Shown in pieces: positions 10,788-20,473 of a stretch of DNA of 64,000 bases. The stretch lies in assembly GCA_022661535.1 (NCBI GenBank), contig JAKULF010000001.1, forward strand, positions 1,488,001 to 1,552,000. The letters are read 5' to 3'. The stretch is from Eutypa lata. Lineage: Eukaryota > Ascomycota > Sordariomycetes > Xylariales > Diatrypaceae. A program made the translations under genes and the position numbers. The first letter of the stretch is position 1. Each line of letters opens with the position of its first letter. The notes under the pieces are model-generated. The model saw only the letters and a program-made list of their open reading frames with translations. It was not told where the DNA came from and ran no database searches.

Positions 10788-11876
10788 ATGATGGGGGTTC
10801 TCGATCCTCTAACACCTGACGACCATCGTGTCGAGCACAAGTCTCTTTCGGTCGGAGGCCTTACATACCATTACATGCTGGCAAAGCCAAACCAGAGCGC
10901 GAAAGCGACTCCCGTTCTCATCCATGGCTGGTACGAAGCACCCCATATCCAACGTCAGGTAAACTAACTGACCTTGCAAAGGCCTGACCTGGGAATGGGA
11001 TGGCGTTTCCAGGTTCCCTATCTGGCGTCCTTAGGCTTACAGGTGATCGTTCCCGACATGCTGGGGTACGGGCAAACCTCTGCGCCTGATTCTCCCAGCG
11101 AGTACACCATGAAGAAGATGACATCGCATATTGCCGCTCTGATCAAGTCCAACACTAACAAGCCAGTCATCCTGGGCGGTCATGACTAGGGCGGTGCATT
11201 TGCCTGGCGGATGGCCATGTACTATCCTGACCTTATCCAGGCCGTCTTCAGTTTCTGTATGCCATATACCCCTCCTTCGCCATCCTTTATTACACTACAG
11301 GACTTTGTACAGCACATGCCAAACTCTCGGTATCAATCATTAATCGCTAATGGGGCTATCGAGAGTGCACTTGAGGACCCGCCAACCAAGCTATCAGCCT
11401 TCGTCAACGGCATGTTCTATGGGAGCACTCCAGAGGGCCAGTTCATATTTTCGCCTAAGCGGAGCATTCACCCCGATCGCTTAGCCAGCGTTGGTGCTTC
11501 CCCCTACCTCGATCAGGAGATGGTTGATTACTACGTCCGAGAATATAGCCGGAACGGACTTCGCGGACCCTGCAACTGGTATCGGACCCAACGACTCAAT
11601 TTCGAAGATGAACTCGTCTTTACCGATGGTGGCCAAGAATTCAAGTTCAACATTCCTGCCATGATTGTTATGGCCGAGTTTGATGACTACTTGCCGCCTA
11701 GCCTAGCAGATGGCCAAGAGAAGTATTTCACCGCTGGTCTCAAGAAGGAAGTCATTGCTTCTTCTCATTGCATACTTGTCGAGAAATATAGGGAGTGTAA
11801 TCAGCTTGTCAAGGATTTCGTCTCTGATGTGCTTGGTGAGAACCTTGAGGTGGTTAACTTAGTTCCTGTTGGCTAA
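10788..11876 (+). pseudogene. Epoxide-hydrolase-like alpha/beta hydrolase with one TAG in the nucleophile motif
   Basis: Two exons, 10788-10930 and 10982-11876, join in phase across a 51-nt intron (donor gtacga, branch ctaac/ctgac, acceptor gcaaag). The product matches epoxide-hydrolase-type alpha/beta hydrolases: the oxyanion motif HGWPDL spans the splice site, and VIVPDMLGYGQTS follows. The nucleophile elbow GGHD is followed by TAG (11187-11189) where the family has Trp (HDWGG), and the frame then continues with GGAFAWRMAMYYPDL. The cap region, MIVMAEFDDYLPP and a catalytic-type His in ASSHCILVEK are all present, and the frame ends at 11874-11876. Apart from the one stop, about 345 residues are intact. 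A TGG-to-TAG transition is the simplest explanation, so the loss may be recent. Without readthrough only a useless N-terminal piece is made. Confidence 0.8.
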
Positions 11877-12163
11877 ACAGCCACGGTGTCATCCGGTAAG
11901 TCGGGACGATTCTCCCGAGGAAGAGAAAATAATGTGACGGAATGATCAACAGGGATCCGGTTCACATAATACTAGTGATCCACCTTGCTCTGGGTCTAGG
12001 TTTCAAAACTTGACGTATTGCCATGCCTAATACTTTGATGTATCATGGCCGATTATGTGCTCTATGGTTACATTATATACAAGAAGATAGAAAGAGTCTT
12101 GAGGTGACGGCACTAAACCCTTGTTTATCCCATCCGGGTCGGCCTTCATTACGGTTAACTATG

Positions 12164-13024
12164 TCATGTATTCTGTCTTGATTCAAGCTCCTGTGGAGTT
12201 AGGACGCTATTCGGTGGAGGTGTTATAGAATCCGATCCGTAAGAAGCATATGGTGGCGACGAGTGGGGAGCTGAATACGTCTGCTGTGGTGACAACTCGC
12301 CTGGAGGCCTGGTCGTAGATAACTCGGTAGGGTAATCTGGTATTTTCGCATATATTGGTGCCGACGATGGTGGCATCGAGGCTTGAGCGGCAATTTCCTT
12401 CTTCGCATCCGCCAATTCCCTGCGAGACCTGCGCAGGAAGAACAGACTTGCTAGTAACGCGATAAGGAGTGGCAAGCCGACACCGAGACCAGCCCCCAAC
12501 CCTGCCTGCAGGGCCGCCCCGGTCCCGGATGAAGCATTGCTATCTCCCTGCTGCGCGTTGGCGTACACTACATTGTTGACGTCGGACGTCCTCTTGTCGG
12601 AGATCTGGCCTTGCGCGACCTCGAACTTAGAGCTGCAATCCGTTACATCTTCCTTGCACGTCCACCATTTGTCCTGGCCGTTGCATTGCCGCAACATGCC
12701 TAGCCTATTGCCTTGGGTGGGCCCGTTGCAGAAATGCGGGCAGTCGACCGAGTTCCATGTGCTGTCCGTACAGCTTCCGCGCACGACGTGGTTGTTGATA
12801 GTGTCCAAGCAGAGCCCGTTGCTGAGGCAGGCTGTAATGGCGGTTCGTATTAGCGTACGGCCTTCTTAGGTAATCGTTAGAGACAGTAGGTTGAAGAGAA
12901 GTATCTTACTGTGCGTTGACTCGCAGCATGCCACAGCCCCCGTCGCGTCAGGGTCGCAGGGTATGCCTAACGTGTGTACGTTACCGGGCTTGAACCAACA
13001 TGCTGTTTGATTATCGCTTGCCAT
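12164..13024 (-). CDS. Cysteine-rich single-pass membrane protein of unknown function
   Basis: Two exons, 12910-13024 and 12164-12831, encode about 260 residues. The 78-nt intron has donor gtaaga and acceptor ttacag. The N-terminal half is a cysteine-rich domain with CWFKPG, IPCDPD, ACCE, CLSNGLCL, CTDSTW, CPHFCNGP, CNGQDKWWTC and DC. It is followed by a Gly/Leu/Ala hydrophobic segment (LGVGLPLLIALLASLFFL), a basic stop-transfer stretch (RRSRRE) and a Pro/Ser-rich cytosolic tail. This layout is common among fungal surface proteins of unknown role. No signal peptide precedes the first Cys from this ATG, so either an upstream exon is missing or the transmembrane segment alone directs insertion. 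The tail is on the cytosolic side by the positive-inside rule. Confidence 0.72.
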
Positions 13025-14736
13025 CGCAGAAAAGCTGGAGATGAGAGATGGCGGAGGTTAATACTGTCAGACTAATGTGCGTCAAGGGAGGGTTGTTGCC
13101 TCTCTTTTCTTCGACAATGTTAATCTAATAGTACAATTGACGGCGATTATAGGCGTTTGAGGTCATTTGGGCCTAGAGAAAACGTTCATAGTTGTCGCCT
13201 ATACTGAATGGACTTGACGTTAGAGGTAGCAATGAAGCTGACAGATTTCTAACGTCAGGTCGCACCATTGAAAGAACAGAGAGACGGTAGGAAAATAGAG
13301 TACACATGACGTAGGGATATATTAATCTAGGGTCAGCCTCCTGGCCCGTTCGAGTCAAGCTCACTGAGCTGAACTGGCCTGTAACAGGGCCTAGAGAGCA
13401 AGGGGTTGAATAGAAGTGCTCCACTAGCTATGCTAAATTTGAAGATCGGAGACTATAGTATTTCAGCCCCATCTCCATCGACATTCTTCGGACAGACATA
13501 TTCCATTAGTTATTTGAATGCAGATACTCCTCACCCGAGTCCTGTCAATTCTAGTAAATCGCATTGACACCTGAGGATGAAATAGACTTGTTTAAGCATC
13601 ACCTAGATTGGATTGCTTCAGGTTAGAGTCGCCGCCCTGAACAATCTCAGCTCCCCAGCTCGCGTATTAATAGGATTAATCCACTAATCCTATGGAGGCG
13701 AAGCTACATATGTATGCAGCAGTATTACCAAGGGAGAAGCTTAGAATCCCTGTAGAACGTGTCCTGGATGTTTTCTATTGGACGGCTTGCACTATTAGGT
13801 GAGATTTAAGATGGCGGATCTGTGTAGCCACTGGCTTGTCGATCCTTCCGACAACCGCCTTCCGTTATTGGGGCTTGCGGTAGTCGGGAGATTAAGCATT
13901 AAGTAGTCAGTAGTATGTATTGTAGATATTTTGGTGAGATAAGAAGTAGTCAGCCCTACAGGCCCTATTGGATTTCTCCCTTTCATTCTAGAGGTACATA
14001 TTAACTTAATCAATCATTTATGGCGTAGCATCCATGCAATACTATTAGTAAGCTTGCGAGGGTCTGTCTCAGTTTAGAAAAAGGGGATGTCTACCTCGTG
14101 TATGACTGGGCATCATGTCTCTTCGACCTCCGACTTATGCGAGCTAGTCTACTTGATTCTTATCATCTATTCTCCTGGGGACGTCAACAATTTGCTAGAA
14201 CGTGACGACAACATTAACGGGGATATTCGGGGTTCATGAACCGGCTTATAGCTTTACTACCGACGGAACGGCCCATCGTGTTGCTTTTGTTACTACGATA
14301 ATAAGTCTGTTCGTTGACGAGCTACTGGCGTATACTGATCTGATCAAATACACTCAATGGGCTGTGAGGACTATAAATGGAATGAATAGCACGAGTACGG
14401 ATTTTGGTCATAGAGCCTACTGTGCTAAGGTACGCTCGAGATCGCGATTACATTAATCTACATACTAGTGTACATAATATATATTCCGAGTTCGTGGTAC
14501 GCAACAATCTCTAACGTGCATAGAATACTAATGGATGGCCACGAAAACTCATGCGTCGGGGGAAACGGGACTCGAAATGTTGGCGGTGGGTGAAAAGGGA
14601 GCATCAATGAGGAATGAAGACAACAAATACAGGAGTAATAGAAAAGCCATATAGTTTCGTCCCTCCACCGTGCACTCCTAACTAATCGGGTTCGGACTTT
14701 TGTGTCAAAGAGACTTCATAATAGGCGCATCAATGT
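13025..14736. other. Intergenic region without a supported gene
   Basis: About 1.7 kb of moderately AT-rich sequence. The only frames over 70 codons (13173-13424 and 13795-14013 minus, 14202-14456 plus) have no recognisable motif and no supporting splice sites. The last part (14737-14895) is the lost 3' extension of the RBR gene, described in that entry. Confidence 0.4.
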
Positions 14737-14895
14737 CTAATGCCGCTCAGGGTCAAACCGTCTCGCCAGTTCATTGATCCCCTCTTCCAATGTCTCTCCA
14801 GCTATCTCGGTCGGGAGAATAGCTGTTCGTCGAAAGAAGCAGCCATTCTTGTGCGTTGTCGTGTCTCGAATTCCGTTCTCGGTCAGGGTGTAGCT

Positions 14896-15992
14896 CTACT
14901 CACTTAGACATTCCCAACAGAATTCGTTATGACACTGAGAACCTAAAACCAGCCGTTAAACGCTACACCCGTATGTAATAGAGTACTTAAAGACTCCTAT
15001 GTATGTTTAACTTACAGGTCATATGAAAACATCCGTTCCCTTTAGAAATTCTCGTTTCGCAGCGAGGGCAAGCTTTGGTTTTATCTTCCAGGTATTTTAC
15101 CGTGGCGGCATCGGCGTCTTCTTGGAGTTTCCTGTCGTACCGCTCGCATGTGTATCCTACATGTAGCCGCCACGGTATCTGGTGACGGTAACAAGTCGAC
15201 CTTTCGCAGTTGGGACAGGATAAGATGCTGCATCCGGGCCTTACGTTCCACAAAGCCCCGAAGCCACAACCTGGGGTTAGGCACCATCGGAAGGTCGGCT
15301 GGCTGGAAATGAACTTCTGAAGACTGAGCCTTTCGTACCTGCGCATATGTTAGAAGTGTTTTCTACTCTATCGAAGAAGCATATGCTCACTTTTCAACAG
15401 ACTCGGTAGTCCCTAGGCATTTTAATTGCTCAAGTCCCAGGCCGGTAGTGCAGTCTCCGACGGGGCATCTCAGGTGATCGATGGCCATCTCCCCCCTGGT
15501 GTCCAACTCATTGCTGAGATAGGTCGCCAGACAATCTCTACAGATGTTCAACAAATGGTAATGGACGCCTACTTCCCTAATAGATGGGAAACTAGAGATA
15601 TTCTTCAACAAGGCGTTTGTGTCGGTCAATCCCTGATCAGATAACATTTCCATGACATTATCAACATCTCGGGTCGGTAGTTCCTCGGTGCAGATCATGC
15701 ACTCTCGACTCGGAGCCGGGTGCAGCAAGTCTTCGAAAATAGCAATACGACTCGGTTTGCCCTTGTGTGTTATGTCAAGGAATGTTGGAATACCTAACAA
15801 CCCGGTCGGAATTTCGGAGTGAAGAATCTGGCCCATTGTTGTTGCCATGTGTTGCAGCAGTCTACATTCTGAAAGGATATGGTGAAGTTTATGAGACAGG
15901 TTAATCTCTGAACGAGTAACCTGGGAATCTGTTGCTTTCAGTATATGAGTTATAATGAACTGGGTGACGTTCCAATCCATTTTGTTGTCCAT
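14896..15992 (-). CDS. RBR-type (RING-IBR-RING2) E3 ubiquitin ligase-like protein, probably C-terminally truncated
   Basis: Three exons, 15391-15992, 15016-15338 and 14896-14942, with introns of 52 and 73 nt in matching phase, give 323 residues. The first half carries RING1 (CMICTEELP, then CRDCL and CPVGDC). The IBR domain starts CLTPGCGFG and includes CPNCERSTC. RING2 starts ACPRCETRISKGNGCFHMTC and ends CHNEFCWEC. The Cys in NGC is at the position of the ubiquitin-accepting cysteine of RBR ligases. TAG at 14896-14898 follows directly after CLSE. The frame then stays open and coding-like for 52 more codons (ENGIRDTTTHKNG and others) to TAG 14737-14739, so a TGG-to-TAG nonsense change probably shortened the protein just after RING2. 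Upstream, the frame is open and coding-like to about 16094, so the true start may lie in an earlier exon. Confidence 0.7.
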
Positions 15993-16154
15993 AACGAATT
16001 GTATGTGTTGATCACGTTGGGCTGCTGTAAACTCTGTCGAGACGCTAAAGAATCGGAGAACAAAAGTCTTGTATGAATAGATGATTCTGAATAGCTAGAA
16101 TTGATAATGTTAGAAAGTTGTTTAGAGTTGCATAAATGAGGCTTTTAGCAAGTC

Positions 16155-16232
16155 TGATTCTTTCAAACGAGATGGTTGTATGCCTCCCAATTGACAGGCG
16201 AATGACAAATGTGAATTGCTTTCGTGAAAAAG
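16155..16232. repeat. Diverged repeat A, copy 1 (copy 2 at 17621-17697)
   Basis: The segment containing ggttgtatgcc, then ttgacaggcgaatgacaaat and attgctttcgtga, matches 17621-17697 (gattgtatgcc, gagcaaatggtaaat, attgcttttgtga) in the same orientation. Differences are mostly transitions. The copies are 1.47 kb apart and flank the coding-like exon at 16925-17254. Confidence 0.55.
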
Positions 16233-16821
16233 ATGTGATATGATATTTGTTGTATAGAGTAAAGGTTTCGGATTGAGGAAATAGTATACATACTTGATAA
16301 TAGCTTTTGCCCAAGACGCGTTGTTGTCAATGGCTCTGTTACAATACTTGTTGATGTGGTTTAGGTGGAAGGATGGTTGTAGGTACAGGATCGGTGGAAA
16401 TAAGTATGCGTTAAAGCTACATGCTACAGTACAACCAGCAGAACCATTAGCACACGAGCAACCAATGAAAAGTGTGCAGCACTATAATTTAAGCTCGGAA
16501 ATGATTATTCGAAAGCTATCTACCATATGATCTAAATACGTACGATGCAAATTGTAATGTGCTTCATACTAAACTAACCAACCCAACAATTTTAAACATA
16601 GTTTGAGTCTAAGTACCACATAGGGAATAAAAATTGGTGCTGACATGGCTGCCCTGCATGAAAGTCCCAATATATATAACAGTAGAGGGGATTTGATCTT
16701 GGTAGCAAAAACCAACCCTTTCTTCCTTCTTCAAAAATTAAACATATATCTAGGAGCAACTCTTATACCTATGAAGCAAAATTGCAACCATATAGAAGTT
16801 ACTTAACCATTTAATGGTCAT

Positions 16822-16890
16822 CGATGCAAAATTAAACGTACATTTCTAGTAAATTTCATGTGATCTTATAATCTATGGTAGGCTGACACT
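16822..16890. repeat. Diverged repeat B, copy 1 (copy 2 at 18011-18080)
   Basis: The segment with aattaaacgtacatttctag, aaatttcatgtgatcttata and ggctgacac matches 18011-18080 (tataaacgtataatatctag, caaatttcgtgtgatcttat, gggctgacac) in direct orientation. It lies just 3' of the minus-strand exon 16925-17254. Copy 2 has no such exon beside it. Confidence 0.55.
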
Positions 16891-16924
16891 CTGAAGATTT
16901 ATATTCGGCGCAAACCGTACACTC

Positions 16925-17254
16925 TTAGATCTCGGCTGGCTTCAACAAGCCCGAGAATAGAACAATACGGGTTGAGGTACCCTTGTGCATGAACTCGAAG
17001 AGCATTGGTTGGTCTAGTGAAGCACCAGACTCCTGAGGCATGATATCCCCGGCGGGTGCCTCTCGAATTGGCTTGACGAGTTTGCCCCTTATGAGCGCTT
17101 GATGAACATAGACCGAGAGATTGACCTCTAGGCCACTTGATTGGTGTTGGGCGTTGAAAGAGTCGTAGAAATGTAGACTCTGTCTTGGTGATAAATCTTT
17201 AATAAGTAGGATTGAGAAAGTCGGAGAGTAATGGAAGATGTCAGAAATCAGGTT
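16925..17254 (-). CDS. Coding exon of an unrecognised small protein
   Basis: A minus-strand frame of 109 codons ends with TAA at 16925-16927 and has convincing protein composition. Examples are LIKDLSPRQSLHFYDSFNAQ, EVNLSVYVHQALIRGKL, PIREAPAGDIMPQESGA and FEFMHKGTSTRIVLFSG. It contains internal methionines but no ATG near its upstream end, so it is either the last exon of a split gene or a 5'-truncated fragment. I do not recognise the family, and no signal or membrane segment is evident. Direct, diverged repeats lie on both sides, suggesting local duplication followed by loss or mutation of one copy. Confidence 0.5.
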   Translation of the reverse strand, partial: NLISDIFHYSPTFSILLIKDLSPRQSLHFYDSFNAQHQSSGLEVNLSVYVHQALIRGKLVKPIREAPAGDIMPQESGASLDQPMLFEFMHKGTSTRIVLFSGLLKPAEI

Positions 17255-18347
17255 TCAATGAATATGGATTTGTATCTATTCCGACGCGCAGAACGAACGG
17301 ATTGAGTTATAATTGATTACTTGTAGGAAAGTGATGCAACCTTTAGAGTATAATGGAGGATGAAGAGATGATGAAAAACGAAGTGGGGGTGGAAGATGAA
17401 GAATTTTTACTTGGAGAGTATTTCTTTTTAAATTAGTAGATATTGTTATTACAGTACTGATTATTCTACTTCAGTTTATTATGTGATTTAATGGTGTAAT
17501 ACACGGCTCAATTGAAATTAAATGTAATAATAAGTTAAGCTAAAGATTGATTATTCAACACAATTTATCATGACCTTGTTTTTTATTTAGGGTATTATAA
17601 ATCAAGCTGTTTAATGAATTTGATTTATCAAACCGGATGATTGTATGCCAATCAATTTACGAGCAAATGGTAAATGTAGATTGCTTTTGTGAGAAAAGTA
17701 GGACATACGATACTTACAAATACCAAGAACCGCATCGCTATAATCAGGACAGTAGATCTAGTAGCTTTACATTACCACTCATAATATGAAAATAGAAGTG
17801 TAGAGTAAGGTGTGATGACTTCATCCACGCACTAATGCCAACTCATCTTGCTGGTTTACACGTTTTATCACCACCATTCAATCTAGTGTTTTAATGAAAC
17901 GAGAAAGAGATGGAAAAGGGCAAGCTGTTCAACTCTCTAGTTACAATCAGGGGATCAATAGCCGCATGTCAGTCGGCTTGGGCGCGGTGGCGGCTTTTGG
18001 CATGGAGAGAATGCATAAGACTATAAACGTATAATATCTAGCAAATTTCGTGTGATCTTATAATTCATATGGGCTGACACACCATAGGCCAACAACTCTA
18101 TATGTGGTTGGCCGCACATTCCATTAGTATATGAATGTATATTCACGTAAACACTGCTTGCGCGTTATCTAAACCTGTGCTGGGTTGCTACGCGTTGGAA
18201 ACAATACGAATATTAAGTTCATTTAAGTTGACACATGGACAGTAAATAGAACACAATTGGAGCCATAAAATAGTTTAAATTGCGTAATATCCACGTTATT
18301 TTAAATACACAACGAAGCCATATGCATAAACTTGATGAACCTATTGA
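17255..18347. other. AT-rich intergenic region carrying repeat copies A2 and B2
   Basis: It contains the second copies of the two repeats (17621-17697 and 18011-18080) and a strongly AT-rich core around 17400-17620. No coding exon was seen. The right end is the 3' flank of the tannase gene. Confidence 0.45.
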
Positions 18348-19883
18348 CTAAGCGCAGTAGAAACTAGATGGATCTTTGATATCACCGACTTCATCCCAGA
18401 GGGTCTTCTGTGGATAGGGGCAGACGATTCTTTCAAATGCATCGCCATTGGGTTCAGTGAAGGTTATAGGAAGCTTTTCCGGCGTGGTATTGTCCTCGAC
18501 CCAGTTTCGTAGAGTCTCGAATAACGACGTAGGCTGGCCTCCTGACCCTCCGTAACAGTGATCCATGCCTGGGATGTCGAATAAGCGGTAGAATTTGTGT
18601 ACGTCAGGGGTTGTATCCGATACGGCATTGTAGTAATGACGGGTATTCTTTACTGACACCTGAGGGTCCATCAACCCGTGGAAGGTCAGCATCTTATGAC
18701 CTTGTCGATGAAACTCTTTTAGGTTTGCGTCGTTTGTGCCAATTATGTCATCAAACTCGGCGATTGCTCTGTGTGCCTGCCACTCATACTCCTCCAGTGT
18801 GATATTGTCCAAATCATAGGACGAATCTTTCTCAACAAAGAACCGCACCCATCGAGAAGCCACATTATCTATCACGAAATCCGTGTTGTTGTCCGCAAGA
18901 GGTGCCCCGATGGTTCGGCCGTACCAAATGAAACTTCCATCAGCAGCTCGAGGACCTTCCCACAGCTTTTCTGCAAAAGTGATCGCTTCCTGGGAAATTG
19001 TCGCCGTCTGGTTGGTCGATGCGCAAAGGAAGGAAGACCCTACGAGTGACTTAGGATCAAATGCTTCATAGCAAGCCTCATCATCAGATATGAGACCATC
19101 CACGAATCCGTCCAGTTCATCGCAGAACTCGATCGCTCTAGTAGTCACCTCGTTGAGCTCGCAGCGATCCGGTTCGATACCGTTGAGATATGTATTCAAC
19201 ACAACCTTAGACCAAATGTGGCCAGCGAGGAAGGCCGACCAATTGATCCCGGGTGCACTTGCGGCAATGCCATCATACAAGTCGGGATAGCGCTGGGCGA
19301 GCATCAAACCCTGCCGGCCGCCGGTCGAGCACCCAGACCAGTAGCTGTAGCTAGGACCCTCACCGTAGAAAGACTCGACGAGGCTCTTGCCGATGACAGC
19401 TTGGTCGCGGAGACTCACGCTAGCGAAGTTCTGCAGCGCGTACAGGTTGACGTTGCCCTCTGAAACCAGAGCCCAGTCATCCGGTACCGGCCCACTGACG
19501 CCGGCGTCCGTCGTGATCGTCGCGTAGCCGCCACCTAGGGCACCGATCATCTCGATATCCGTGAGCAGCCACATGCCGGCCTGCCAACCGCCGCCGCCGA
19601 CGGCCTGAAACCTGCGATTCCACGAAGGGGAAGATATGGGTAGATAAGAATTGACGGTGACGAGGTCGCCCTGACCCGGGTGGGTGTACGAAATCGTCAC
19701 ATTGCAGAACGTGCTGTTGGTCACTGTCACGGTCGGGTGGTTGAAGTAATAGTATTCCGGGGCAACGCCGGAGAAGTTATGGACGGGTGAGGCGGTTATG
19801 GAATCCAGCTGGGCCCCTGGTAAGTCCGGGAAAGGAAAAGACGATGCCGAGCAAAGAGATACAAGGTCTGTTGAGCCTGCCAT
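18348..19883 (-). CDS. Tannase/feruloyl esterase family hydrolase
   Basis: Single exon, 511 residues from the ATG at 19883. The family hydrolyses ester bonds of gallate or hydroxycinnamate in plant polyphenols and cell-wall polysaccharides. The typical CS-D-HC catalytic arrangement is visible: GCSTGGRQG (Cys185-Ser186), Asp406 in FHGLMDPQ, and His442-Cys443 in GMDHCYGG. In this family the two cysteines next to Ser and His form a disulfide. AVGGGGWQAG and YATITTDAG are further family blocks, and many N-x-S/T sites suggest secretion. No clear signal peptide follows this ATG. The frame extends upstream to 20162, but that part looks like translated non-coding DNA, so a short upstream exon with the signal sequence is possible. 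Confidence 0.85.
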   Translation of the reverse strand: MAGSTDLVSLCSASSFPFPDLPGAQLDSITASPVHNFSGVAPEYYYFNHPTVTVTNSTFCNVTISYTHPGQGDLVTVNSYLPISSPSWNRRFQAVGGGGWQAGMWLLTDIEMIGALGGGYATITTDAGVSGPVPDDWALVSEGNVNLYALQNFASVSLRDQAVIGKSLVESFYGEGPSYSYWSGCSTGGRQGLMLAQRYPDLYDGIAASAPGINWSAFLAGHIWSKVVLNTYLNGIEPDRCELNEVTTRAIEFCDELDGFVDGLISDDEACYEAFDPKSLVGSSFLCASTNQTATISQEAITFAEKLWEGPRAADGSFIWYGRTIGAPLADNNTDFVIDNVASRWVRFFVEKDSSYDLDNITLEEYEWQAHRAIAEFDDIIGTNDANLKEFHRQGHKMLTFHGLMDPQVSVKNTRHYYNAVSDTTPDVHKFYRLFDIPGMDHCYGGSGGQPTSLFETLRNWVEDNTTPEKLPITFTEPNGDAFERIVCPYPQKTLWDEVGDIKDPSSFYCA

Positions 19884-20162
19884 GGTGTCGTGCCGTAACA
19901 GAAACCCGGGGAGGTAAGATGAATATGATAGTATGGGAAATAAGGGGTAGAATTCACTACGAGTGAAGATGGATTCTCTGCGTAGACTTATACTCATAAT
20001 TAATATATATCCCGACAGCGTTCGGACCAAAGTCCATCGTTGCCTATTCCAAAGAAGGCCGGATGCATGTATAGACAGGGGCTCAACCCTAGAGATGAGC
20101 AAGTTTCTGATCCTGATGCACCTAAGCGGAAAGGAGCTTGGCAAGATTACAGGCTTGCCCAT

Positions 20163-20473
20163 GATGACTAAGAAGAGCCGAGTGAGTCAATCGGAACAAA
20201 AGGATTGACAATGATAGGATAAGTGCCAGTACGGAGAGCGCGTAAACAGAGCCTTAGAAAGTTGCACGAATAATTCTGGTAAAATAAACGATGAAATTTT
20301 ACAGGTCCTGGGACAAGTTAATTTACATAGCTGTGGGTTGGGCGGTACAGCTAGGTGTACAGGTGGGCCACTGTAGAGATGACAAAAGGACAACGCAGAT
20401 ATAAAAAGAGCAAGTCGTTGCCAAAATAATAAACACCGTCCATTATATACTCACTTGCGTAAAAAGTACATTA
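20163..20473. other. Short intergenic region, nothing recognised
   Basis: About 310 bp between the tannase 5' end and the 3' end of the broken F-box gene. It is AT-rich with no coding exon. It probably contains the tannase promoter and possibly its missing first exon. Confidence 0.4.

Noticed and set aside
14895..14910. A third intron at the gtgagt after CLS in the RBR gene
   Set aside because: There is no acceptor before the frame resumes, and the same frame continues coding immediately after the TAG, so a nonsense codon explains it better.
19884..20162. N-terminal extension of the tannase to 604 residues
   Set aside because: The 93 extra residues are Arg/Ser/Leu-rich with no signal peptide character and precede a normal family start; treated as upstream non-coding DNA.
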